NCBI GenBank assembly: GCA_022592435.1
Contig: JABYQS010000039.1
Location: 1-64,000, forward strand
From: Cerioporus squamosus
Taxonomy: Eukaryota; Basidiomycota; Agaricomycetes; Polyporales; Polyporaceae
DNA: 64,000 nt
Reading direction: 5' to 3'
A program made the translations under genes and the position numbers. Numbering within the stretch: position 1 is the first letter of the stretch; each line of letters begins with the position of its first letter. This document shows positions 24,096-35,770 of this stretch, one piece after another. The notes below the pieces were generated by a model. It did not search any database. It was not told where the DNA came from and saw nothing but the letters and a program-made list of their open reading frames with translations.

Positions 24096-24817
24096 CCCGA
24101 TGCCCGAATGCGCAGCAACCACATTCACGATGCTCGCAGAGGCATCCTCGTCACAATGACGTCATGGCGTACTCGCTGTTCCTCCGCCCAATCCAGCAGT
24201 CCACTCGCTCGCGCCTTCCGTGCCCTGATGGTCGGAAGCTTTGCTCTCCGCGCGTGGACACCAGCAGCCCTGCCTGGACCCCATGACGGTCGCGAGAATC
24301 CAGGCAGTCTGCGAAGAAACCTACGCTGCTCAGCGGTCTTCTGTACTGTATGGATACGCGTCGTATCAGCCTCCATGCCACCTCAGAGTAGCTCGTCGCG
24401 TCAACGCACGTCCTTCGCGCGCATCGACGCGTACACACCCTTCCGATGACGTCACTGAACTAGCTCAAGTCGCCCGGGCCCAAGTGTCCACTGTCGACGT
24501 TGCGCATGCGTGGATGGTTGACCCAGGATGATTGACGCGAGGTGATCAGATAACCACAGACCGTCAGGGCGAGGTCCTCGCAATACAGTATGATAGGATG
24601 GCGAGCTTACACACGAACCCGCGAAGGCTTCAACATCTCTCGAGTCGACGGAGAGCTCGTCCGCGAACCTCTCACGGATGAGACTTCTATCTATTCACCA
24701 ATCTACCAACTGAGGTCAGAAACGCGTCATGATGCATATGCATGGTAGTCGTGCATTGGGACGCACCCGAATCGATTATTGAGCTGCACTGTACTGCAGA
24801 TCGTTCAGGACAACACT
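24096..24817. other. Intergenic, nothing recognised
   Basis: About 720 bases downstream of the M28 peptidase gene. Short frames on both strands show no family motif. Confidence 0.4.
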
Positions 24818-26941
24818 CTAAGATCCGGGCGCCTCCGACTCCGACCAACCACCAAGCTCGACCGCGAACGCAACCGCGAGCTTCGAGAACTCGCGCATAT
24901 GCTCGAAGCTGAACTCGTCCGAGACATCGTACCGGCTGCAGGCGCGCGCGCGACTTCAGTATCAGCACGGACCAGCGGGTGGCGAAGGGGAGGGGCATTC
25001 ACTCACTCGTCCACGGTATGCACGTATTGGTGGTTCGATTCCGGGAAGGTGCTCTCTGGATGACCGCGTGAGCACGGGTACGGCGATGGGAGATGGGCGA
25101 GACGCGATGCGAGAGATGATCGAACGCACCTATAGTGTCGATGCTGGGGTATCCGGCCTTGTGCCACGACGCGCTGGGAAGGTTTCAGCATCAGCCAGAC
25201 AGTGCCCCCGAGCTAACAACTCACTGATCGCTGCACGCGAAACCGCACTTCGTGTCCACCCACGGAATGTCGAGGTAGAGATCGACCAGATCTCTGTTAA
25301 ACTGTGTCAAGCTATACGGAGAACATAGCAGCGTCAGTTCGATGTGAGACCAAAGCACAGGTCGGAAACACTGACTCAGGGTCAACGAAGTCGTCGGCGA
25401 CTATCCCGACGTGCTCCTTCGTGCCGCGCTTGATCCAGGCCGTCATGTCGAACTGACGAAGCGGTCAGATGTTACAGACTGCAGACCGGGCTGAGACGAA
25501 AATGATGAACGCGAACCTGGCTCATGCCCACGACGTTCACATCCCGCTCCTCGTAGGAACGCGCGACGGCTTGAGACCCAAGGAGTCCCCCTTCCTGCGA
25601 TGCCGAACACCCATCAATACAGGCCCGTAACAACGACGGCAGCGCGAACACGCACCTCAGCAGCATACCAGTGGAACTCGACCGCGCGCTCGGGCTGCCA
25701 ACCCGCCGCGATCAACGCGCGGTACGCTTCCAGGACGCTCATAGAGCCCGAGCCGTCGTCGTCGGCACCTGAAGAACGCATGCGCCGTGTCAGGACAGCG
25801 ACGGGCTAAGAAGTACGTGCCCCGTGGCTCTTGCATACGTACCGGGGGCAGGCAGGAAGGGAGACTGCCTGTTGGTGCTGTCGGCGTGCAGAGTTAGACG
25901 GACCACGGCATGTCTATGCTCATGCCACGAGTGCTAACCCGCACCTGTCTTGGTGAGCACCGATGATGACCACGCCATCGTCCTCGGCAGCGGTCGAGGT
26001 GCCGTTGATGCGGACGATCTGTGTGATGAGGGGATGAGGGGATGCGTGCAGGGTATGAGGCTTTCGAGAGGTTACATACGATGCTGCTCTGAATCCACGT
26101 ATGCGGAAACTCCTGGATGGAGACGCTGTTCCGCAGAGACTTCGGAGCGTATTCCTCTGTGAGCTGAAGGGTGAAAATGAGCTTGAACGGCAGTCAGCCG
26201 GGCATGGATAACAGTACCTCAATAATCTTGTTGAACAGCCATGTCTGGCTCTGTTTGCCGGTCTGGACAGCGATTAGCATATATCGGGCTGGCAGGTTCG
26301 CGGTAAACGTACATCACTCTGGTAGTCTGGTCGAAGTTTAGCCCAGATATTGGCGACGCACGAAGAGGCACTCACGGCGAGTCCGGAAACTCGTGAAGTT
26401 GGCGAGGCTGTCACGGAGGTTCTGGATGTCCAGGGTGTCAATCACCGCGCGCACGGACTTGTTGTGGCTCGGAGTCGGATACGACGCTGCACTTGCCCGT
26501 GAGTCACGGAGCGCAGCCAGGAGAGGCATGAGGTCATGCACGTACGCTTGTCCGCGGTCCTGAACTGCGCACGAGAACCAAGGTCGGCCGTTTCCGTGCT
26601 GTGGAAGACGGTCAGGTCGGCATTCACACTCGGGATTTCGCGACTTACACGTCGAAGAACCTAATGCCTTCAGCCTTTGCCTGGATCTGAGGGAAAACGA
26701 TGACATGAGAACGATGCGGAGGGTCGACGTGTGCGCGTGTAGGTACCTTCTCCAACTCGGTCATCACGACGGGCTCCTCCTGGCCCTCCAACTGCACGAG
26801 ACGGGGCGCACTGAGGTCCAAGTGGAAGCCGGGGTATGTGGTGGGGAGAACATCGCCGAGAGGCGATTGCTCATTGTCGTAGAGAGCGAGCGGGGTCGCG
26901 ATGGCGGTAGACACGAGTGCAAGGACCGCGAGGAGCTTCAT
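24818..26941 (-). CDS. Secreted M28 leucine aminopeptidase
   Basis: Secreted zinc aminopeptidase of family M28, releasing N-terminal residues from peptides. Reading from ATG 26941: signal MKLLAVLALVSTAIATPLA, propeptide with HLDLSAPRLVQLEGQEEPV and VMTELEKIQAKAEGIRFFDV, then SHNKSVRAVIDTLDIQNLRD, EFPHTWIQSSIVRINGT and the metal site. Ligands: the His in VVIIGAHQDS, the Asp in GADDDGSG, the catalytic Glu in WYAAEEGGLLGSQAV, the Asp in FDMTAWIKRGT, and the His in the SDHAS block near the C-terminus. It ends SDEFSFEHMREFSKLAVAFA...SESEAPGS with TAG at 24818. About nine introns; all joints checked are in frame. It is transcribed divergently from the CFEM gene at 27458. A decayed paralog is at 28958-31017. 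Confidence 0.88.
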
Positions 26942-27457
26942 GACCGACGAGAGAAAGGAACGATGAGTAGGAACGACTGGATGTGAGTGCGACGCGTCAT
27001 TGATATTGCAGTCATTGCGTTCTGATCAGTACAAGTGATCCTGCTCACGCGGACAGCTCCGGACAGTCCGCAGCAAACCAAGTCATGATGCTGTCGTAAC
27101 GTCTGGTACATCACTCTGGCGAAGTCACAACTGCTCGAGCTTCTCTTTACATCCGCAGCGGGCGAGTGAGCCCAGACATAGATGGACTGCGAGCGAGTGG
27201 GAGCAGGAATAGCAGGCAGGAGCATAGACTCATGACTCTGTACGCACCTGGACGCCACTGGCCAATGTACTCCGGATCGGAAGCCTGGACGTTGTACGGT
27301 GGGGTCTGCAGTGTTCCTCATCGAGAGCAAGGTAAGATTCGTTCTCAGATGCTCCGCGCCCAACGTCAACACACGTACATATAAGTAGGAGCTGCTGGTC
27401 AGGAGGACGGGCTCGACGTTGGAACTGTCCCAGAAGGCCCGACCATTGAGACTTGCC
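26942..27457. promoter_or_regulatory. Divergent promoter region, M28 / CFEM
   Basis: 516 bases separate the two divergent starts, so the promoters share this stretch. For the CFEM gene an ATATAAG box lies at 27379-27385, about 75 bases before its ATG. No TATA box stands out for the peptidase. Confidence 0.5.
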
Positions 27458-28255
27458 ATGTACGCTCTCGCACTGACATTCGCAGTGCTCGCGGTTATGG
27501 CCCCCGCCATCCATGCACAAGGCGACGGATGCGCAGAGACCTGTATCCAACAGCTCGTCGCAGGCTGCGATACCATGTAAGCGCTTCCCCACTCTCCGTG
27601 CTCTAGAGAACACGAGTCGAGCCCGAGGCAACGCAGAACCGACCCGAACTGCATCTGCGGCGGAGGAAGCTCCATGGATGCATGCGTCCAGGACAACTGC
27701 TCGTCGACGGAGCAGCAATTGTTCAGCTCCATATCCTCGTCCATTTGCGCGGCAGCCAGTGAGTGTCGGCTTCCTTCTGGGCCCACTTCATATATACGCA
27801 AGCCATTGGTTCCGTAGCAGCAGTAGAAATGGCGTACTCACCCGTACCCTGTCCATGCAGCGTCGCAAGCAGCGAGCTTGAGCCTCCCTACGTCGGTGTC
27901 GCTCACCCTCCCGTCTATATCTCTCTCTTTCACCACCGTCCCGACGACGTCGCTCCCGTCGGTGTCCATCCCATCAGCGTCTTCACTTCCGTCGCTGTCG
28001 TCGCCGATCACGTCGTTCACGACTCCTCCCACCTCTGCGTCGTCCAGCAGAGCGTCTTCACTGTCCTCCGGGCCGTCGCAGTCGAGCTCGGATACGGGCA
28101 GTGGAAGGTCCACAGCAGCATCCACGAGTGCGTCTGGTTCGCAGACGTCGAATGCTGCGCGAACGGGGACGATAGGCGTTGCTGTCGGCATGGGAGGCGC
28201 GGTCGGAGTAGGTCTCGCGTTCGGTGTTGCCTTAGGAGGGTTATTGGCGTTGTAA
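27458..28255 (+). CDS. CFEM-domain GPI-anchored cell-surface protein
   Basis: Small secreted wall or membrane protein of the fungal CFEM family (eight-Cys domain; some members bind heme or act in host interaction). Signal peptide MYALALTFAVLAVMAPAIHA, then the CFEM domain: CAETC, GC, an intron restoring DTITDPNCIC, DAC, DNC and a last Cys in SSICAAA, so all eight Cys are present. The rest is Ser/Thr/Pro-rich, suited to O-glycosylation, and ends in a hydrophobic GMGGAVGVGLAFGVALGG tail typical of a GPI signal. Three exons: donor at about 27576, second intron about 27760-27858. Stop TAA 28253-28255. It is divergent from the M28 gene. A CFEM-less paralog lies at 31423-32046. Confidence 0.85.
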
Positions 28256-28957
28256 GACGAGATATATGCGCTCGCAGTCATTGTATCAATCAAGTTGTAT
28301 TATATTGGCACGATGTCGGTGCGATGTGAGTCGGTGAGGTCGATGCGAGGTTCGAAGTTCATCGTGGTGAGAGACAAACGATGCTGCACTTTGGGCGCCA
28401 AACATCAGCTCTGTTACATACATAACTTCCTGGTCCACCACCACGATCTTCTTGTCAGTCTGAGTGTCCACCTCTTGCAAGCTCCCCACGCCGAACACAG
28501 TCGATATGTAGTTCTCATTGACAAGGGATTACTGTGAGTGGGCCATGATCAGAGGAGAGAAGTGGGCATGAGCCGATCGAGGTACGCTTCACTTTACTAT
28601 CAGGAAAGCGCCATGAGACTCACAATCACATTGTCCCAGAGTTGGGTCCCTGAAGCAGGAAATGACTGTTCTGCAATAAAGCATGCGCGTTGCCAAACGC
28701 TGCAGTTAATGTCTATGGGCGTGTCAGATGTCATCATCGTGTCCGAACGCGAAGGTGAGTGGTGATATCACGCGTCTGTCCTACCGCTTCGTATGTGTAC
28801 TAGCACACTGGCAGTGCGTCTCTCCTCGCCCTCTGGGGATGGAGAGTGCTCGAGCATCTGGATGAAGAGAGTCATGATCTCTCAGATCTGAGGTTCACTG
28901 CGGACTGCACAGCTAACCGCGTGAACCTGAGCGAAGTGACTCAGACTGCGACGCCTA
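28256..28957. other. Intergenic between CFEM gene and M28 relic
   Basis: About 700 bases with no recognised gene. It would hold the 3' end of the CFEM transcript and whatever promoter the relic peptidase once had. Confidence 0.4.
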
Positions 28958-31017
28958 GTGACGATAACGAAGTTCCTCGCGCTCCTTGCTCTCGTGTCTG
29001 CCGCCATCGCGACCCCGCTCGCTCTCTACGGCAACGAGCAAAGGCCTCTCGGCGATGTTCTCCCCACCACATACCCCGGCTTCCCCTTGGACCTCAGTGC
29101 GCCCCGTCTCGTGCAGTTGGAGGGCCAGGAGGAGCCCGTCGTGATGACCGAGTTGGAGAAGGTGCCTACACGCGTATACGCCAACCCTCCACATCGGTTA
29201 TATGCCCTCATCTTCTCAGATACAGGTCAAGGCTCAAGGTATCAGGTTCTTCGACGTGTGAGTCGCGAAACCCGATTGTGGGTGCGTCCTGACCCGCGTT
29301 CTGGATTTATCATAGCACAGAGACAGCAGACCTTGGTTGTCGTGCGCGGTCCAGAATCGCCGCCAAGCGTATGTTGTAATCAGTCCATGCTAGTCCATGT
29401 CCGTTTGGCTGGCGTTCTGACGGTTGGACGACGCAGCGTTGTACCCAACTCCGAGCCACCACGAGTCCGTGCGGGCTGTCATTGATACGTTAGAGATCCA
29501 GAATCTCCGGGACAGCCTCGCGGAGTTCACCAGCTTCCGGACGCGCTGTGAGTACTTACTCATGCGTCGTCGAAATGTAACTTACCCTCCCCTAGATTGT
29601 AAGAGCGATGTGCTTCCGACCGCACCTTTTCGCCTGATACATGCTAACAGCTGTTTGGACCGGCAAGCAAAGCCAAACCTGGCTGCTCAGCAAGATTACT
29701 GAGGTAGCCCAACCGTAACCGGCTGAATATCGACCGATCTCTTATAGTCTTCAGCTCACAGAGACGTTTGCTCCGAAGTCTCTGCGGTCCAGCATCTCTA
29801 TACAGGAATTCCCGACACCTGGATCCAGAGCAGCATCGTTCGTACCCCACCGGACGCCTGGCATCCTGTGCTTATCCTTTGTCGCAGATCGTCAGGATCA
29901 ACGGTACCTCAACTGATGACGATGGTGTAGTCATTATTGGTGCTCATCAGGACAGGTGCGTATTGAGACACAATTGATCAAGTCCCGTCTGATGGTCAAC
30001 GCCAATAGCTGGAATAAGTGGCCTTTCCTGCCAGCCCCTGGTACGCAAGTCAAGGAGCGCATAGCTCGCCACGATTCTGACAAGTCTTGCAGGTGCCGAC
30101 GATGATGGCTCGGGCTCTATGGGAAACTTGGAGGCGTACCGTGCTCTAATTGCAGCCGGCTGGCAGCCCGAGCGTGCGGTCGAGTTCCACTGGTATGCTG
30201 CTGAGGTGCGTTTCGCGTGTCCGTGTTTTGTAGTAGTACGTTCCCATACCAACCTCGTCTCGCCACAGGAAGGAGGACTCCTCGGATCCCAAGCTGTTGT
30301 CCATTCCTATGAGAGCCGTAATGTCAACGTTGTGGGCATGAGCCAGGTTCGCATTAATGGTGACGCTACCTCTCATCGCATCTAAATCCTGACATCTGTC
30401 TTGTCAGTACGACATGACAGCCTGGATCAAGCGCGGCACCCAGGAGCACGTCGGGATAATCGCAGACGACTTCACTGATCCCGAGTCAGCGTTCCGACCT
30501 TCTTTAGCCTCACGTTCAACTCATCCTTCATTATCGTCACAGCTTGTCCCAGTTCCACAGGGACCTGGTCGACCTTTGTCTGGATATCCCTTGGATGGAC
30601 ACGCAGTGCGGTTTCGCTTGCAGTGATCAGTGAGTTCCGAAATTCCTCCTGGTGTTGAGCCGCTTGCTGACGAGCATCTCCAGCGCGTCCTGGCAGAAGG
30701 CTGGATATCCCACTTTCTCGGCCTTAGGTGCGCTCGACACTCGCATATCTCATATATTCATGCTCATGCCGATGCTCCGTCAATACCTTTGAGTGTATTC
30801 AGAGAGCGTTTACGAACATGGGAACCATGAATACGCCCACAGCGTCGATGAGTGCGTGAATTGCGACTCCTTCCCCGTCGCGGTTCGTACTGACGTCGGC
30901 GTGACCCGCAGTCGGTATGACATCTCCGATGAGTTCAGCTTCGAGCACATGCGGGAGTTTTCCAAGCTCGCTGTCGCGTTTGCGATCGAGCTTGGTGGTT
31001 GGTCGCAGTCCTCCTAG
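28958..31017 (+). pseudogene. Decayed copy of the M28 aminopeptidase
   Basis: It is collinear with the peptidase at 24818-26941: TKFLALLALVSAAIATPLALY, PGFPLDLSAPRLVQLEGQ, QVKAQGIRFFDV, HHESVRAVIDTLEIQNLRD, GVVIIGAHQD, GADDDGSGSMGNLEAYRAL, AAEEGGLLGSQAV, YDMTAWIKRGTQEHVGII, DIPWMDTQCGFACSDHAS and SDEFSFEHMREFSKLAVA all survive. Two lesions are visible. The start codon position holds GTG (28958-28960) instead of ATG. Near 29812 one base is missing in the EFPHTWIQSS block, which shifts the frame. The Cys-Ser-Asp-His zinc site is preserved once the donor at 30628 is used. Splice sites are largely intact, so decay looks recent. It could still yield a truncated product from an internal start. Confidence 0.75.
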
Positions 31018-31422
31018 TGGTTGACTGTGTTCTCGGTTTATCCTGTGCCATCTATGCATGCTGCTCTGCGCATTGGATTGCTCCGAGTTCAACTCTACGC
31101 GACGTTCGTTCCACGAGGTTGTAGCACGTATACTGTATCCACTGCGAATTACTGCGCGCTCAGCGTTAACATACCAGTGTGGGGGAGGAACGACAGCGTA
31201 ACCGTGGTCTTCCTCCTTCGTGGTGGCGGTCGAAGGGAACGAATGGTGAGTTGGAGATGGAGGAGGTAGCAGACAGAGAGATCTTTGGCGGAAGATCGCG
31301 ATATCCAGCGCTTATAATTCGACGTTCTTGTACCGTGACCTCGATGAACTCGCATTTTGCAACACCGGTTCCACGTATCCATATGATACACTTTGACCCT
31401 TTCGACTTCTCTGGGTACATAT
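31018..31422. other. Intergenic between convergent relic genes
   Basis: About 400 bases between the stop of the M28 relic and the stop of the CFEM-like relic. No gene is seen. Confidence 0.4.
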
Positions 31423-32046
31423 CTACCGTCTTACAACACCAACACTCCTGCTAGCGCGACCCCTGACGAACGCAAGGCTCACTCCGACCATGCCTCCCAT
31501 GCCCAGGCCAAGGTCTACCTTCCCAGCTCTGGCAGCATTCGACGTCTGCGAAGAGGACGCGCTCGTCGAGCTCCCGCTTCCAGTGACGGAAGAGCTCCCC
31601 GCTGTGGCAGAACTCAGCACCGACGACAGGCTGCTGATGGCCGACGAGAAGGCCGAGCTCGATTGCGACAGCCCGGACGACAGCGAGGATGCCCTGCTGG
31701 ACGGCGCGGAGATAGGGATGGTAGTGAAGGAGGTAATGGACGACGAGAGCGACGGGAGTGACGACGCTGAGGGGATGGACACCGACGGGAGAGACCCTGT
31801 CCCGACGGTGGTGTGGGAGAGCGACACGGACGGGAGGGTCACCGTCACTGAGGTCGGGGCGCTGAAGCTCGTTACTTCCGTCCCTGTGTGGTCAAGTCAT
31901 GGTGAGTCCTACACTTCCGCTGCTATGGACACGGACGGGCACTGCAGAGCTTGAGGAGGGGACGGACACTCACTGGTGCTGGTGTCGCCTTGCGCGTATA
32001 CAGCTGGGGCGGCAAGCGCCGCAAGCAACAGAACGATCGTATGCAT
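31423..32046 (-). pseudogene. CFEM-protein paralog that has lost its CFEM domain
   Basis: Exon 1 (ATG 32046) encodes a good signal peptide, MHTIVLLLAALAAPAVYAQG, then DTST and a GT donor. The next recognisable exon (acceptor just before 31894) joins directly into the Ser/Thr-rich stalk, with VTLPSVSLSHTTV and LPSVSIPSASSLPSLSS nearly as in the intact gene at 27458-28255. All eight CFEM cysteines are absent. At the C-terminus a four-base insertion relative to the paralog changes the hydrophobic GPI tail into a charged end (VRGRASRSVGVVRR); one frame away the hydrophobic VALAGVLVL survives. A TATA-like CATAAATA lies at 32131-32140, at the same spacing as in the intact gene. It might still make a secreted Ser-rich peptide, but it is not a CFEM protein. 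Confidence 0.65.
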
Positions 32047-32130
32047 CGTGAAGGCACTCGTTTGGTTATGGGTTTGGGGAGACGGAGGGAAGTGCCAACG
32101 TCGAGCCACTGTCCTGACTAGCGATTCTGT

Positions 32131-32140
32131 CCTATTTATG
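32131..32140 (-). promoter_or_regulatory. TATA-like box of the CFEM-less paralog
   Basis: CATAAATAGG on the minus strand about 90 bases before ATG 32046. It is preceded by CGTA, like the box of the intact CFEM gene, so the two promoters share an origin. Confidence 0.45.
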
Positions 32141-34449
32141 TACGTGCGTCGACGCTGGGCGCCGAGCTCCTCCTGTATTCCTCGCTCGCGAAGGCGTCAT
32201 GAGGAATCTTCCAGGCCCCACCGTGCAACGTGCAAGCCTCGGGCAGTGCTTGCGCGGTGGTGTCCAGCCGCGTGATATCATGCGTCCCGCCCATTCTTTG
32301 CCTTCCCTTCTTCTCAGGCTTCTCTCAACGGCCTCTGTCGACCGCTGCGGATGTCGAGGGAAGCTTCAGATATTGGGCGACGTTGACAGGTTACGGCACG
32401 GGATCGTTCGGGCTTGCTGCGGACTGCCTGGATCTGACGTGAGGTCGTCTGTTGCTGGCTGGGTTTGGGGACACGAGCAGTCCGAGGGCGAGCGAGCGCG
32501 GTCAGTGAGTGTGTTCCTGTCGAGATATGTCAGAATCTTCCGGGCGTGGACGTTCACGTTATCTCCGGTCACGATGATGCGCCTATTCGAGTTGTAGAAC
32601 CAGTCGACTGCAGCAGATATGGATGGGTTGAGCGCCGCAGGGGTTGTCAGTTGACTGTCGTGAGTATCGTTCTCGTGCCGCATACGAGGAGACACTATAG
32701 CGGCGAAACTAAGACGGCCCTGCCCGCTCCACCCTCCATCCATCCGTTGCATCGTCTGGGCACATTTCGTCCAGCACTCGGAGTCCCCGTCAGACCGACA
32801 ACGAGGCTGTCTCGCCACCACGGCGCGTAAGGCTGACGACCTCTACCTCCTTGCACGTGGCACAGAGATAGAGCAGGCCAGTGGCGTGCTGTGGATCCTG
32901 GATGTTCGCCTCTCACATGTACGGCGCCGGACTGGTGTTCATTAATGGTTGGCCGAAGAGCTAGAGTCCCCACGCGGGTCCGAGCCGCCGTCGAAGTCAG
33001 CGCCTTGCTCTCAACTCGGAAGTGCGGAGGTCTGACAGAGGAAGCGATGGACGACGTGCAAGACTCGCTGGTGGCGTCTACGCACAACGTCATTAGTCCT
33101 GTGGGCCTCTCCAGTCATGACCGCCGCGACAACCATCGTGTTGGATCCAAAGATAGTAGTATTATACCGGCTGCTATTATGACAAGCCCGCTACGACCTG
33201 CCGCATTACTACGCTAGACTAGTGAAGCAGATGAATCGAACAAATATGCGTACGCCTTCTTGGGCTCAAATCACGGTTGGCAAGGTTGGAAGTCAACCTT
33301 GTTGTTACTTCGTCGCAGGAGGATAGCGCGGAGGAGATTACCTTCCAGGTACAGCCTTGACAAGACCAACGTCCTCCATGGGCATTCACCCGTATGTCCG
33401 CACTCTTTCGGGGGGCCCTGCAATGCACGTCATGTTGTCAGTTTACTGTGAGGGGCATTTGGTAGCGGACGCGGTGGTCGCCCACCCTCTTAGCTGCTGC
33501 TTGAATCTTTGTCACGATCATCTGAAGCAAATCCCAGATCGCTTCACCGCCATCTCCGCGGTTCAATGTTGGACCTGCAGAAACTTCGAAACAACCTTGG
33601 ATCTATCCACCGTCAGTCAGGAATGAGGAAACGATAAGCAAGAGCACTCACTTGCACTCTAATCCGCAACTCTCCGCGTGGCAGCTCACTCCATCGGAGC
33701 GACCCTGCCGCAGGTGATGGCCTCCTGCGGGCAGCTATGTGCGCCAACTCGTAAGGCTCTGCCAGTGGGTTCCCTGTGAAAGCTAGACCGTATGATAGCT
33801 GTCGGGGCTCTCCTAGGCCCAGGATCTTACGGAATTCATATGTGATATTCCCGTATTCGTCTCTCTAAAAGAACACAAGTTGGACCAGTTGTGACCAGCC
33901 AGACGAAGATAGAAGGGCAACGCACTTGACCACATCGATCCCATCCAGGGAGAAGCGTACTCGGATAACGCCTCTGGATCTCCGCGAGTGAAGAGTAGGC
34001 ACCTCTCCTCATGACCTCGCTGTCTCGTGCCCGAGCCCAGCTGTGCCGCAGACTGCGGTGCGAATCGAAGGGCCCCTTTGCCAAGCATAAGCTATGCACA
34101 ACGCAAGAGTGTGGAGACAGACCATCTGCATGCGCAAGGTGCCCAAGGAGAACCACTGGAGAGCTACGCACTGGTGTTGAGTCTCTTTTAGCGTGTGCTT
34201 CATGCACGACCACTCCGCTGTCGCCGCACGCGCACGACGAGGCGTTCGTGTTGGACCCCAGTGCTCCAGAACTATGGCAATCAACCACGAACACCAGTGC
34301 TCCTGCTTTGAAGAGACTAGTAAGTACTTCAGAACTATTAGGCGTGCAGCCTCAGCGACAACGAATTGCCTGTGTCTACATATGGCAAGGCCCTCACCAA
34401 TTACGGACGAGCTGCCATTGCTCAATAACATGACATCACGTCCGCCCGC
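32141..34449. other. 2.3-kb region without a recognised gene
   Basis: Several frames of 100-150 codons occur on both strands. The most protein-like are on the minus strand at 32366-32821 (contains AAVDWFYNSNRRIIVTGDNV) and 33813-34088. Neither shows a known domain nor a convincing exon chain. Gene relics are possible. Confidence 0.35.
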
Positions 34450-34456
34450 TATATAA
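34450..34456 (+). promoter_or_regulatory. TATA box of the alcohol dehydrogenase
   Basis: TATATAA 68-74 bases upstream of ATG 34524, in a position typical of a well-expressed gene. Confidence 0.65.
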
Positions 34457-34523
34457 CGAACCTCCTCGGGAGACGTCGCTCTCTCTTCGCGCTCCCAGGT
34501 CTCTGCTAGTTCGCATCCGCAAT

Positions 34524-35770
34524 ATGTCTTCCTCAAAGACCGTCGACTTCAAGGGATATGCCCTTACAGGTGAGAGACATCCGCTCTCCTCCATCTGTCT
34601 CCGGCGACGCCAACACACTGGTAGATCCCAAGAAGTGGAACGATCTCAAAGTCACCGACTTCAAGCCGAAGACATTTGAGGCCGACGACGTCGAGATCGC
34701 CATCACCCACTGTGGCGTCTGCGGGTCCGACGTCCATACCCTCACCCAAGGCTGGGGAGAGTCGAAGCTTCCCCTCATCGTCGGCCACGAGATCATCGGA
34801 ACCGTCACTCGGGTCGGGGACAACGTCAAGGACTTCAAGCCCGGAGACAGGGCCGGGGTCGGTGCGCAGAGGGGCAGCTGCATGTCGTGCAGGGCGTGCA
34901 AGGACGGGCTGGAGAACTACTGCCCCAACAGCATCGAGACATATGTGCGTGCCTCTCGCCTCTTCAGCCCGTGTTCGATCGGCGAAGCTGACTATATGCG
35001 CGCAGAACTCGGTGTATCCGGACGGCGTCGTCGCCCAGGGCGGCTACTCGACCGCCATCCGCGCTCATGAGCGATTCGTCTTCCCGATCCCGGACAAAAT
35101 CGAGTCCCGCCACGCCGCCTCCATGATGTGTGCCGGCCTCACCGTCTTCTCGCCTCTCAAGACCCACGGTTGCGGCCCTGGCAAGAAGGTCGGTGTCATG
35201 GGGATCGGCGGCCTCGGCCACTACGCTGTCCTCTGGGCGAAGGCGATGGGAGCGGAAGTCTACGCATTCACGCACGATGACAGCAAGGTCGACGACATCA
35301 AGAAGATGGGCGCCGACTATGTCGTCAACACCGAGAAGAAGGCACGTGTATAGATGCATATGAGAACGCATACACTCACCTGAGTCTGACTCCAGGAGTT
35401 CTGGACGGACTACCACCATACGCTCGACCTCCTCATCTCGACGCGCGACAGCTTCGGCGACAAGATGCCCCTCGGCGACTTCCTCTCGATGCTCTACGTC
35501 CACGGCCGCTTCATCACTGTCGGGATCCCAGATGCCGAGGATACTCTCCCTACCCTGCACCCGTTCAACTTCGCGCCCAACGGGTGCCTCATCGGCGGCA
35601 GCAAGATCGGCAACAAGCAGGAATGTCTCGAGATGCTCGAGCTCGCGCGCTCGAAAGGCGTCCAGCCGTGGATCGAGGAGATGCCTATGTGCGATGTCGG
35701 GAAGGCGTTGCAGGGCGTCCAGGATAACAAGGTCCGGTACCGCTACGTGTTGACGCAGGACCTGGCTTAA
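34524..35770 (+). CDS. Zinc-dependent alcohol dehydrogenase (cinnamyl-alcohol / ADH6 type)
   Basis: Medium-chain NADP(H) dehydrogenase interconverting aromatic or aliphatic alcohols and aldehydes; in wood-rot fungi such enzymes reduce lignin-derived aldehydes. Exons 34524-34569, 34625-34944, 35006-35341 and 35396-35770 join in frame. Catalytic zinc: Cys in HCGVCGSDVHT, His in VGHEIIG. Structural zinc: four Cys in GSCMSCRACKDGLENYC. The nucleotide-binding turn is GIGGLGHYAV. It ends VRYRYVLTQDLA. The third intron (35342-35395) must start with GC rather than GT (AAG|GCACGT) to keep KKEFWTDYHHTLDLL in frame. The neighbouring regions hold no related pathway genes. Substrate is inferred only from the family. 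Confidence 0.88.

Noticed and set aside
30620..30632. Loss of the zinc-binding His (reads Asp-Gln) in the M28 relic
   Set aside because: The Gln appears only if the intron is read through. Using the GTGAGT donor two bases into the codon restores Cys-Ser-Asp-His-Ala-Ser.
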